Assembly: GCA_964582375.1 (NCBI GenBank)
Contig: CAZORL010000034.1
Coordinates: 1-15,435, forward strand
DNA length: 15,435 nt
Direction of reading: 5' to 3'
Source: CAKSQF01 sp964582375
GTDB taxonomy: Bacteria; Bacillota; Clostridia; Oscillospirales; CAG-272
Positions within the stretch are counted from its first letter, which is position 1, and every line of letters starts with the position of its first letter. The position numbers were made by a program, and so were the translations under genes. Positions 1 to 6,720 of this stretch are shown piece after piece. The notes below the pieces were generated by a model that saw only the letters and a list, made by a program, of their open reading frames with translations, ran no database searches and was not told where the DNA came from.

Positions 1-9
1 CGCGGTCCC

Positions 10-28
10 CCTCCCTCCCGGAGGGAGG
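10..28. repeat. Short palindromic GC-rich hairpin, possible dispersed repeat copy
   Basis: A 9-bp stem around a single central base, with core CTCCCTCCCGGAGGGAG. The same 17-mer is the core of the much larger palindrome at 2984-3030, and both copies are followed shortly by CTGTAATT (32-39 here, 3033-3040 there). It may be the terminator of the gene upstream of the window or one end of a dispersed intergenic repeat. The left side is cut off by the window edge. Confidence 0.55.
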
Positions 29-132
29 CTTCTGTAATTGATTGCATCGGCAACGGAGATGTCATTCATGCACAATACAACAAATCGGCGATGCGACCTA
101 CCGCTTACCATAATGTTTCTCCTCTTTCCTTG

Positions 133-175
133 TTTTTGCAAATTTTTTTCGGTTTTTTTCATTTTTTTCGAAAAA
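133..175 (+). promoter_or_regulatory. Helically phased T-tracts upstream of the gdhA promoter
   Basis: Runs of T lie at 133-137, 143-149, 153-159 and 162-168, spaced 9-10 bp, followed by A5 at 171-175 and then the -35 element at 180. Tracts spaced at about one helical turn are known to bend DNA, and A/T-rich sequence just upstream of -35 can act as an UP element for the RNA polymerase alpha subunit. The spacing is seen directly; the effect on gdhA transcription is inferred. Confidence 0.55.
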
Positions 176-179
176 CCTC

Positions 180-208
180 TTGCAATCGCATCGATTTTGT
201 GCTATAAT
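180..208 (+). promoter_or_regulatory. Sigma-A type promoter of gdhA
   Basis: TTGCAA at 180-185 and a perfect TATAAT at 203-208, separated by 17 bp. It lies about 50 bp before the gdhA start codon and faces it. Confidence 0.85.
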
Positions 209-256
209 ACACCATTGTAAAAAATAACTCACCACCGTCACAAGGAGGATCTTATT

Positions 257-1603
257 ATGGCGATCACAAACAAATATCTGCAAAACGTACTCGAAACCGT
301 CAAAACTCGCGATGCGGGCGAGCCGGAATTTATTCAGGCTGTCACCGAAGTGCTCGAATCTCTCGAACCTGTTGTCAACGCGCGTCCCGAGCTTGAGAAA
401 AACGGCATAATCGAGCGTATCGTCGAGCCGGAACGCTTCATTCAGTTCCGTGTTCCGTGGGTCGATGATAACGGCAAAGTCCATGTCAACCGCGGCTACC
501 GTGTGCAATTCAACTCTGCCATAGGTCCTTACAAGGGCGGTCTGCGTCTGCATCCGTCGGTCAACACATCGGTCATCAAATTCCTCGGCTTTGAACAGTG
601 CTTCAAGAACTCGCTGACCACCCTCCCCATGGGCGGAGGCAAGGGCGGCTCGGATTTTGACCCGAAGGGCAAATCCGACATGGAGATCATGCGCTTTTGC
701 CAGTCCTTCATGACCGAGCTTTACCGCCACATCGGTCCCGACACCGACGTCCCTGCAGGCGACATCGGCGTCGGCGCACGCGAGATCGGCTATCTGTTCG
801 GGCAATATAAGAAGATCGTCAACGAATTTACCGGCGTTCTGACCGGCAAGGGCATTGCGTGGGGCGGCTCGCTCGCACGCACACAGGCAACAGGCTACGG
901 TCTGCTCTACTTCACCGAGGAGATGCTCTCCTGCATGAAGGGCGACAGCGTCAAGGGCAAGACGATCGTCATCTCCGGCTCGGGCAATGTCGCGATCTAC
1001 GCCGCAGAAAAGGCGACCGAGCTTGGCGGCAAGGTCGTTGCGCTCTCCGACTCGAACGGATTTGTACATGATCCCGACGGCATCAAGCTTGATGTTGTCA
1101 AGCAGATCAAAGAGGTCGAGCGCGGACGCATCAGCGAGTACGCAAAGCGTGTGCCGACCGCTGTTTACACCGAGGGGTGCCGCGGCATTTGGGGCATCAA
1201 GTGCGACATCGCTCTCCCCTGCGCAACGCAGAACGAGCTTGATCTCGACTCGGCAAAGAAACTGATCGCAAACGGCGTCATGTCAGTTGCCGAGGGTGCG
1301 AACATGCCCTCGACCCCCGAAGCTATCGAGGCGTTCATGAATGCAGGCGTGCTCTTTGCCCCTGCAAAGGCATCGAACGCAGGCGGTGTTGCGACATCCG
1401 GACTTGAGATGAGCCAAAACTCGATCCGTTACTCCTGGACATTCGCCGAGGTTGACGAAAAGCTCCACGGCATCATGTGCGGCATTTTCCACGCATGCGA
1501 CGATGCATCGAAGAAATACGGACTCGAGGGCAACCTCGTCGCAGGCGCAAACATAGCAGGTTTCGAAAAAATAGCTGCCGCCATGCTCGCACAGGGAGTC
1601 TGA
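257..1603 (+). CDS. gdhA: Glutamate dehydrogenase, probably NADP(H)-type, hexameric family
   Basis: This enzyme interconverts L-glutamate with 2-oxoglutarate plus ammonium and links nitrogen assimilation to central carbon. The product is 448 residues, the usual length of the hexameric family. The family's substrate-binding and catalytic residues are in place: the PYKGGLRLHP motif (K93), K117, the GGGKGG motif (K129) and D169 in PAGDIGVG, matching K89/K113/K125/D165 of the Clostridium symbiosum enzyme with an offset of four. The Rossmann fold follows with GSGNVA near residue 241. The strand after it reads ALSDSNG, closer to NADP-dependent than to NAD-dependent enzymes, so the cofactor call is likely but not certain. 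The start is fixed by AAGGAGG at 242-248, eight bases upstream. It stands alone between its own promoter and a downstream hairpin. Codon use is strongly biased, as expected for an abundant protein. Confidence 0.97.
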   Translation: MAITNKYLQNVLETVKTRDAGEPEFIQAVTEVLESLEPVVNARPELEKNGIIERIVEPERFIQFRVPWVDDNGKVHVNRGYRVQFNSAIGPYKGGLRLHPSVNTSVIKFLGFEQCFKNSLTTLPMGGGKGGSDFDPKGKSDMEIMRFCQSFMTELYRHIGPDTDVPAGDIGVGAREIGYLFGQYKKIVNEFTGVLTGKGIAWGGSLARTQATGYGLLYFTEEMLSCMKGDSVKGKTIVISGSGNVAIYAAEKATELGGKVVALSDSNGFVHDPDGIKLDVVKQIKEVERGRISEYAKRVPTAVYTEGCRGIWGIKCDIALPCATQNELDLDSAKKLIANGVMSVAEGANMPSTPEAIEAFMNAGVLFAPAKASNAGGVATSGLEMSQNSIRYSWTFAEVDEKLHGIMCGIFHACDDASKKYGLEGNLVAGANIAGFEKIAAAMLAQGV

Positions 1604-1673
1604 AAAATCATAAATCGGGAATTGGCGCACGATGCTAATATATAAGTCGCCGACAAAACAAGTCCCACATAAT

Positions 1674-1720
1674 ATGGCAATATTGCACAAATATGTTTGC
1701 AATATTGCCATTTCTTTATA
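1674..1720 (+). terminator. Probable terminator hairpin after gdhA
   Basis: ATGGCAATATTGCA (1674-1687) pairs perfectly with TGCAATATTGCCAT (1698-1711): a 14-bp stem with a 10-nt loop, followed by a T-rich tail. The stem is AT-rich for an intrinsic terminator and starts 70 nt after the gdhA stop, so transcript stabilisation is an alternative role. Confidence 0.65.
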
Positions 1721-1768
1721 CATGTATCCAAAATGTTCGTCAACTTGCACAATATGTCAAAAAAACTA

Positions 1769-1797
1769 TTGCAAAGCAGGCAAAAATGTGATATAAT
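1769..1797 (+). promoter_or_regulatory. Sigma-A type promoter of the anchored surface protein gene
   Basis: TTGCAA at 1769-1774 and a perfect TATAAT at 1792-1797, spaced 17 bp. The architecture and the -35 variant are the same as at gdhA. The start codon of the next gene lies 67 bp downstream. Confidence 0.85.
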
Positions 1798-1864
1798 GCA
1801 AAAGTAAACAGGTGATTGAGGGTCACCGAAACAAAAAAACACATATTTTGAAAGGAAAGATATC

Positions 1865-2890
1865 ATGAAAAAGATTTTATCTCTTCTCCTTGCGATCATG
1901 ATGATCGCAGCATTGGCTGTCGGCGTATCTGCTGACCCGTACGATGAGGAACAGATCGAAGGGCTTCCCGAGGGCGTTATCGGCTACGAGATCGAGGGTG
2001 CATCGACCGAGAACTTCCAGGATCTCTTCGAGGTCACAAAGAAGTATTTCGTTGCTTCCTTCTCCTTCACGCTCAACGAACAGTCGGGCAAGATGGGCGA
2101 CAACGGCTGTATCGGTCTTACCATCGGCGACGAGAACTATCAGTGCATCTACGTTCCCCATGACATCACATATCCCGATGAGGATACGAGAGGCCCCGGA
2201 TTTAACGACAACCTCAGAGCACAGGTTCGTGTAGGTCAGTGGTGGGGCACTTCTGCATTCGGCGCATGCCAGATCAACTACATCGACGGTCAGGACGGCT
2301 CGATCACAGAGGAAACTCTCGTTGGTCAGGATGTCACTCTCTATGTTGAGGGCGTGGTTGAGATCGAAGACGAGTCTACCGGCGCTTGGATGATCACCAT
2401 GAAGGCATGGGTAAACGATACTCAGCTCGTACTTAACGGTGGCGAGATGGAAGTTACCGCTTACGACTTCGAGGCTAACCCCTACGTTGGCTACGGCTGC
2501 AAGCTCTCCGATTTCACAGCTCAGATCAAGTTTGCTCAGTCGAACGCTCAGATCGACAGAACCGTTCTTGTAAACGGCGTTCCGGATGACACAGGCATGC
2601 CCGGCATCGGCGGCGAACCCGCAGATACGCCTGACGATCCTCCGGTAACCACAGGCGGTAACACCGCTCCCACAACCACCGAGAACGGCGGTAACACCGC
2701 TCCCACAACCACCGAGAACGGCGACGACGATACCACCGCTCCCACAACCGGCGAGAACGGCGATGATACCGCCAACACTCCCTCTGAGGATAACGGCGGT
2801 TCCAATATCGGTCTTATCATCGGCATCGTTGCAGCAGCAGTTGTTGTAATTGCAGTTGTTGTAGTTGTCATCGTTAAGAAAAAGAAATAA
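1865..2890 (+). CDS. Secreted surface protein with Thr-rich stalk and C-terminal membrane anchor, function unknown
   Basis: I do not recognise the family. The 341-residue product begins with a typical signal peptide (MKKILSLLLAIMMIAALAVG, probable cleavage after VSA at residue 23). Residues about 24-240 form an acidic extracellular domain rich in Gly, aromatic and beta-branched residues, which suggests a beta-sandwich. A low-complexity stalk follows from about residue 245, including two identical 11-residue units GGNTAPTTTEN from residue 264 and a diverged third. A hydrophobic helix (about 315-337) ends in KKKK, so the protein is held in the membrane rather than sortase-linked; no LPXTG is present. 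The start has AAAGGAAAG upstream. It is monocistronic, with its own promoter and a strong terminator. Codon use (GTT, GCT, AAC, GAG) differs from the minus-strand genes and suggests high expression. A role in surface binding or adhesion is possible but unsupported. Confidence 0.9.
   Translation: MKKILSLLLAIMMIAALAVGVSADPYDEEQIEGLPEGVIGYEIEGASTENFQDLFEVTKKYFVASFSFTLNEQSGKMGDNGCIGLTIGDENYQCIYVPHDITYPDEDTRGPGFNDNLRAQVRVGQWWGTSAFGACQINYIDGQDGSITEETLVGQDVTLYVEGVVEIEDESTGAWMITMKAWVNDTQLVLNGGEMEVTAYDFEANPYVGYGCKLSDFTAQIKFAQSNAQIDRTVLVNGVPDDTGMPGIGGEPADTPDDPPVTTGGNTAPTTTENGGNTAPTTTENGDDDTTAPTTGENGDDTANTPSEDNGGSNIGLIIGIVAAAVVVIAVVVVVIVKKKK
2654..2752 (+). repeat. 33-bp in-frame tandem repeats encoding the stalk
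   Basis: Two perfect 33-bp units (2654-2686 and 2687-2719), each encoding GGNTAPTTTEN, are followed by a diverged unit from 2720 that keeps the ACCGCTCCCACAACC core. Identity at DNA level, including third positions, implies recent duplication, so stalk length may vary between strains. Confidence 0.9.
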
Positions 2891-2910
2891 TTAAATTATA
2901 AAATACCTCA

Positions 2911-2946
2911 AAAAGAGCCCCGCCTCCCGGCGGGGTTCTTTTTTGG
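2911..2946 (+). terminator. Intrinsic terminator of the anchored surface protein gene
   Basis: GC-rich stem CCCCGCC/GGCGGGG with a short TCCC loop, extended by A/G-T/C pairs, followed by TTCTTTTTT. It begins 21 nt after the stop codon at 2890. Confidence 0.93.
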
Positions 2947-2983
2947 TGGTGAAGTAGCCTTCGGATGGTTGATTTATGAAAAG

Positions 2984-3030
2984 AGCTCACGCCAAAGGCT
3001 CCCTCCCGGAGGGAGCCTTTGGCGTGAGCT
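2984..3030. repeat. Perfect 47-nt inverted repeat (23-bp arms, one central base)
   Basis: Bases 2984-3006 are exactly complementary to 3008-3030 around a single central C at 3007. The core CTCCCTCCCGGAGGGAG (2999-3015) also occurs at 11-27. On the minus strand the right arm is followed by TCTTTTC, so it could terminate the histidine kinase operon, but it lies more than 200 nt beyond that stop codon and the T-run is weak. The conserved flank CTGTAATT suggests a dispersed intergenic element (REP- or MITE-like). There is no coding capacity. Confidence 0.85.
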
Positions 3031-3218
3031 TACTGTAATTTCGCCGATATATAATCTCAACGACTGTCCGTGACAAACAAGTTTTGTTGAACAATAACTG
3101 CAAGTGTTCGTTTCGGTAGCAGAAAGGTCATCCTCGATCACCCAAGGTGCGGATGTTTGTTCGAGCAACAGATTTTATATTGAATCGACCGCTAATGCAA
3201 CAAATTCCATCTCACAAA
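3031..3218. other. Non-coding stretch with dispersed-repeat-like tail
   Basis: I see no credible gene here. The first part carries CTGTAATT (3033-3040), shared with 32-39, and ATTTCGCCGATATA (3038-3051), which recurs exactly at 15374-15387 near the other end of the window, also in intergenic sequence. The remainder shows no clear promoter or hairpin. Two overlapping short open frames here lack a ribosome binding site and plausible composition. Confidence 0.5.
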
Positions 3219-3246
3219 TATCTTGTATCTTGTATCTCGTATCTGT
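3219..3246. repeat. 7-bp tandem repeat (TATCTTG, four units)
   Basis: Four consecutive heptamers, TATCTTG, TATCTTG, TATCTCG and TATCTGT, end one base before the stop codon of the histidine kinase gene. On the minus strand this reads as CAAGATA-type units directly downstream of that gene. It is a simple-sequence array of unknown role. Confidence 0.85.
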
Positions 3247-3247
3247 T

Positions 3248-4651
3248 TCACATTCTCTTCATCGGCATGGTGACCGTGAATTTACTGCCCTTACCGAGGG
3301 TACTTTCGGCGCGTACCGAGCCGTCGTGGTAGCCGGCAATCCATTTGACCATAGTTAGACCAAGTCCCGAGCTGCCTGTATCCGAGCGAGAATTATCGAC
3401 TCTGTAAAATCTCTCCCAGATCTTCGGAAGCTGATCGCCTGCGATGCCGATTCCGTCATCCTCGACCGCAAGCTCGAGTGCCGCCGATCTGCCGGGGAGC
3501 TTTGACACTCCGAGGGTGACGCTCACATGGCCGCCTGTCCTGCCGTACTGGTAGGCGTTCGAGATCAAATTCGTTGCAAGTCGGATATAGAGCGAGGGGT
3601 TGACCTCGGCTGTGATCTGCGGATCGATATCCGCATTTAGCGTGATATTGCTATCTGCATGAAGCTCGCGTTGTTCGTCGCAAACAACCGAAACGAGCCT
3701 TGAAACGTCGGTTTTCTCGAAATTCTTTTCAACCTTGCCACGATCGATCCTCGAAAGCTCGAGAAGTTCGAGGACAAGGCGTTTCATGCGTCCTGCCTGA
3801 CGCGCGACAGTCTCGATCGCCACCTTATATTCATCGGTTGACGGTGTCTCATCTGCGGTCATCAGCAGTTCGCACTGTGCGAGGATGACGGCGGTCGGGG
3901 TTCGAAGTTCGTGCGAGGCGTCCGAAATGAACTGTTTTTCGCTCTCGAACGACTTATCGAGTCGATCGAGCATGGCGTTGACCATTTGCGTCAGCTCCCA
4001 GACTTCATCGTGATTTTTACCGCTCGGCAGGTTTTTGACAAGATCCTTACCGTCGATTATCGCATTTGTCGCCGCAGACAGGCGATCGAGTGGGGCAAGC
4101 AATTTTTTGGAGAGGATATAGGCAAAGAGTGCCGTTGCGATGAGTGCGCAGGGAGCGGCGATGGCGGCGGTGGTGATCATTGTCCCTCTGACCTCGTCAT
4201 CTGTGGGTGTCGGGGCGTATCCGCGCAGGTAATAGACATGTTTTTTATCGATGGTGATCTTTTTATCGTAAATAAAGTAATCGGTGCCCTCGGAGTCAGC
4301 GATTCTGAAAAAGGTCTTACTATCGGGGACGGGTTGCAGACCGAGCGTTTCGGGGAATGTGCCGACCTTCAGCTCGCCCTCTTTGGTAATGATCGCCAGC
4401 GTCAGATCGTCGTTGTCCGTCTCGACCGTGGCAGGGAGCTTTTTGTCGGCTTTGATCTCGGCGGCGAGATCGGTGACCGTTTCGCGGAGCGGACGCTTGA
4501 CCCTATCATCAGCGATCATCGCACCGCCCCCGAAGGTGGCAAGACAGGCAAGTGCCGAAAATATCAGTGCGATCAGTGTAAATCCGATCGTCAAACGAAG
4601 TTTAATGGTGATTCTTGATGTTTTTTTCTCGGTCATTTTGGTTTTATCCAT
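3248..4651 (-). CDS. Membrane sensor histidine kinase (OmpR/PhoB-type partner)
   Basis: It senses an extracytoplasmic signal and phosphorylates the response regulator encoded 8 nt upstream. Domain order over 467 residues: a short basic cytoplasmic tail, TM1 (about 20-45), an extracytoplasmic sensor region of about 110 residues, TM2 (about 157-180), HAMP (about 181-234), a HisKA domain with SHELRTP and phospho-acceptor H247, and a HATPase domain with the N-box NLISNAYQ (N365), G1 box DDGIGI (398-403), F-box ERFYRV and G2 box GSSGLGL (426-432). All catalytic boxes are intact. The start is ambiguous: the ATG at 4651 overlaps the GAAAGG(ATG) ribosome binding site, so the in-frame ATG at 4636 may be the real one. 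The signal is unknown. The neighbouring GH76 lipoprotein hints at an envelope or glycan cue, which is inference. Confidence 0.95.
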   Translation of the reverse strand: MDKTKMTEKKTSRITIKLRLTIGFTLIALIFSALACLATFGGGAMIADDRVKRPLRETVTDLAAEIKADKKLPATVETDNDDLTLAIITKEGELKVGTFPETLGLQPVPDSKTFFRIADSEGTDYFIYDKKITIDKKHVYYLRGYAPTPTDDEVRGTMITTAAIAAPCALIATALFAYILSKKLLAPLDRLSAATNAIIDGKDLVKNLPSGKNHDEVWELTQMVNAMLDRLDKSFESEKQFISDASHELRTPTAVILAQCELLMTADETPSTDEYKVAIETVARQAGRMKRLVLELLELSRIDRGKVEKNFEKTDVSRLVSVVCDEQRELHADSNITLNADIDPQITAEVNPSLYIRLATNLISNAYQYGRTGGHVSVTLGVSKLPGRSAALELAVEDDGIGIAGDQLPKIWERFYRVDNSRSDTGSSGLGLTMVKWIAGYHDGSVRAESTLGKGSKFTVTMPMKRM

Positions 4652-4659
4652 CCTTTCGG

Positions 4660-5343
4660 TTAATTTTGATCATCGGCGTCGCGGAGGACATATCCAACGC
4701 CTCGCACGGTATGGAGAAGTTTTTTATCGAACGGGTCGTCGATCTTTTGGCGAAGGTATCGGATGTAGACATCAACGACGTTGCTGTTGCCGGTGTAGTC
4801 GTAGCTCCAGCAATGTGCGGCGATATCGTCACGTGATATGACAGCACCCGCATTTTGGGCAAGTCGGGCAAGCACTGCGAACTCTTTTGCCGACAGATCG
4901 ATGACCTTACCTGCCCTTGTCGCCCTTCCGAGCGCGACATCGACGGTCAGATCCGCCACTCTGCATATGCCGCCGCTCGTTTTGCCTGCGCGTCGCAGGA
5001 CAGCCTTAAGGCGTGCCGACAGCTCATCGAGCGAAAAAGGCTTTGAGATATAGTCATCCGCACCCGTATCAAGACCGTTCACGCGGTCGTCAATGCTGTC
5101 AAGTGCGGTCAGCATGATAACTGGCGTCTCTGCACCCCTCTCTCGGATGGAGCGAAGGACAGACAGTCCGTTCGGCCCGGGCATCATGATATCGAGGATG
5201 ACGGCATCATAATCGCAGACGAGCAGCATATTTTCGGTACTGTAGCCGTCGTGGGCACAATCGACCGCATATCCCTCGCGTTCGAGGCGGCGTTCGATCA
5301 GCCGATTGAGGTCACGTTCGTCCTCCGCAACAAGTATTCGCAT
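4660..5343 (-). CDS. OmpR/PhoB-family response regulator
   Basis: This is a DNA-binding transcription regulator of 227 residues. The receiver domain (about 1-115) has the acidic pair E7/D8, phospho-acceptor D51 in ILDIMMPGPNG, switch T79 and conserved K101 in SKPF. The C-terminal winged helix (about 130-222) has the family pattern LSAKEFAVLARL, then VVDVYIRYLRQKID and TVRGVGYVL. An open frame extends to 5493, but the ATG at 5343 is chosen because it begins the canonical receiver start MRILVAEDE, is preceded by GAAAGGGAC, and the upstream extension overlaps the GH76 gene with unrelated sequence. The histidine kinase starts 8 nt after its stop, so the pair is almost certainly co-transcribed and cognate. 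Targets cannot be read from this window. Confidence 0.96.
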   Translation of the reverse strand: MRILVAEDERDLNRLIERRLEREGYAVDCAHDGYSTENMLLVCDYDAVILDIMMPGPNGLSVLRSIRERGAETPVIMLTALDSIDDRVNGLDTGADDYISKPFSLDELSARLKAVLRRAGKTSGGICRVADLTVDVALGRATRAGKVIDLSAKEFAVLARLAQNAGAVISRDDIAAHCWSYDYTGNSNVVDVYIRYLRQKIDDPFDKKLLHTVRGVGYVLRDADDQN

Positions 5344-5396
5344 AAAAATGTCCCTTTCATTGAAGTTTGATATGTGTGCCGAAAACGGCTGTTTTC

Positions 5397-6683
5397 TCAT
5401 TCCCTCAAGTACACATCGTATCTTGCGCACACGAGATATGTCGATGCGACGCCGCAGGGTTGGAGAACCTCGGTCGTGCTCTCGCCCTTCCAATCGCCGC
5501 TCGAAAAATAGGGGTCATAATATCCGGCATCGGTCTTTGTGGACTCATTTTTCTTCAGCACAAATTCCATTGCATCAAACGCACGGTTTTGCTTGCCCGA
5601 CACATTTGCGTGGGCATAATATCCGCGCATGAGCCAGCCGATGCACCAGGATTTATAAATCGGGTTGCCGTTTATCGATGCGCTGTAGTCATCGCCCCGA
5701 CCTTTGATATTAAAGCAGAGGGTCGTTGCCGAGGTCTGCGTTCTGTTGGCACGCGTCAAATACTTGCTCTCGCCCGTGATCTCATAGAGCAGGCAAGCGG
5801 CAGTGATCGGCGTTGCCTGATTGTAGGCGGCTTTCCATGCGTTGATCTCGCCCTTTTTATTGATGCTGTCGCTGTAAAGTCCGCCATCATAGAGCTTTTC
5901 GTTCAGCCAATCGTAGAGCGATCTGCCGATTTCGAGATATTCCTCTACATTTGTGTATTTATATGCGGTCAAGAAAGCGATCGCGACAGGGCCATTTGCG
6001 CAGGTATTCTTCGAGGCAAATGTCTTATCCCAATAGATGCCGCCGCCAAGCTCGTCATCAATGCCTGTTTTGAAAAATTCGAGCAGTTCGAGTGCGAGAT
6101 CGAGGTAAGCCTTATCGCCGAGCAGTTCATACGCGGTCAAGAATTGCAGGCAGATCCATGCGTTATCGTCATAATAATAGTCACCCGATGCGCCGCGTGT
6201 GGAATTATAATATGTAATATTCGAAAATTTACCCACCGGGGTGCGGAGCGTGGTCACCTTGACACGATAGCGATCAAGCCCCTTCGAGAGTGCATCGACA
6301 TAGGTCGATCTGATCTTTTCGTCCTCGGGATAGAGGCGCAGTGCGTCCGAGAGCGTCTCGAGGAAGGTCGCATAAGGCCAGACGAAGGCGGCGGTATTGC
6401 TTTTCGGCTCGGCACGCAGGGTGTGCGTCTTTTCGACATAATAATCGTCGATGATCTTAAGACAGAGCGCATGACCGATCGCCGCATATTCGTTTGACTT
6501 CAGTGCCGCCTCATGATCCTTGGTCGATGGTGGCGGCGTGGTGGTCGCACCTGTCGTGGCAGCTGCCCCCGTTGTGGTGGCTCGCCCTGATGTTGCGATC
6601 GGCGTTCCCGATGGGGTTGCGGCACATCCGACGAGAAGTGGAAGTGTCAATGCGGCAGAAAGAGCAAAAGGAAGAATTCTCAT
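5397..6683 (-). CDS. GH76-family glycoside hydrolase lipoprotein (alpha-1,6-mannanase family)
   Basis: Family GH76 enzymes are mostly endo-alpha-1,6-mannanases with an (alpha/alpha)6 barrel and an adjacent Asp-Asp catalytic pair. Here YYYDDNAWICLQFLTAYE carries that pair (D172-D173), followed by further family signatures: GGGIYWDKTFASKNTCANGP, then YDWLNEKLYDGGLYSD and an aromatic-rich C-terminal half. The chosen ATG (6683) gives MRILPFALSAALTLPLLVGC, a lipoprotein signal with lipobox LVGC (C20), with AGGATG nine bases upstream. An in-frame ATG at 6701 would add six residues and fits less well. A Thr/Ala-rich linker (about 27-54) separates the lipid anchor from the enzyme. The product is 428 residues and should sit outside the membrane. 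The gene starts 37 nt after the cysteine desulfurase stop and precedes the two-component pair. Family assignment is by motif recall; the exact substrate is unknown. Confidence 0.82.
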   Translation of the reverse strand: MRILPFALSAALTLPLLVGCAATPSGTPIATSGRATTTGAAATTGATTTPPPSTKDHEAALKSNEYAAIGHALCLKIIDDYYVEKTHTLRAEPKSNTAAFVWPYATFLETLSDALRLYPEDEKIRSTYVDALSKGLDRYRVKVTTLRTPVGKFSNITYYNSTRGASGDYYYDDNAWICLQFLTAYELLGDKAYLDLALELLEFFKTGIDDELGGGIYWDKTFASKNTCANGPVAIAFLTAYKYTNVEEYLEIGRSLYDWLNEKLYDGGLYSDSINKKGEINAWKAAYNQATPITAACLLYEITGESKYLTRANRTQTSATTLCFNIKGRGDDYSASINGNPIYKSWCIGWLMRGYYAHANVSGKQNRAFDAMEFVLKKNESTKTDAGYYDPYFSSGDWKGESTTEVLQPCGVASTYLVCARYDVYLRE

Positions 6684-6720
6684 AAGGCAACACATCCTCA
6701 TTTTTTGGCGTTATTGTCTA

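Noticed and set aside
98..1069. 323-codon open frame on the minus strand
   Set aside because: It lies entirely opposite gdhA, has no ribosome binding site or recognisable domain, and its Cys/His/Arg-rich composition is that of an antisense shadow.
1604..1864. Search for a riboswitch or small gene between gdhA and the surface protein gene
   Set aside because: The interval holds one hairpin and the next promoter; I see no known riboswitch pattern and no ORF with a ribosome binding site.
2654..2752. 33-bp repeats as a possible CRISPR-like array
   Set aside because: The units are directly adjacent without spacers and are in frame with a protein stalk.
3911..4618. 235-codon plus-strand open frame
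   Set aside because: It is antisense to the histidine kinase gene, with no start signal and no domain.
5381..5396. GAAAAC/GTTTTC stem between the GH76 and regulator genes as a terminator
   Set aside because: Only six weak base pairs with no T-run after it, so it is unlikely to separate the two genes transcriptionally.
5367..6497. 376-codon plus-strand open frame
   Set aside because: It is antisense to the GH76 gene, whose signal peptide, lipobox and Asp-Asp motif are clear. The antisense frame has no family motifs.
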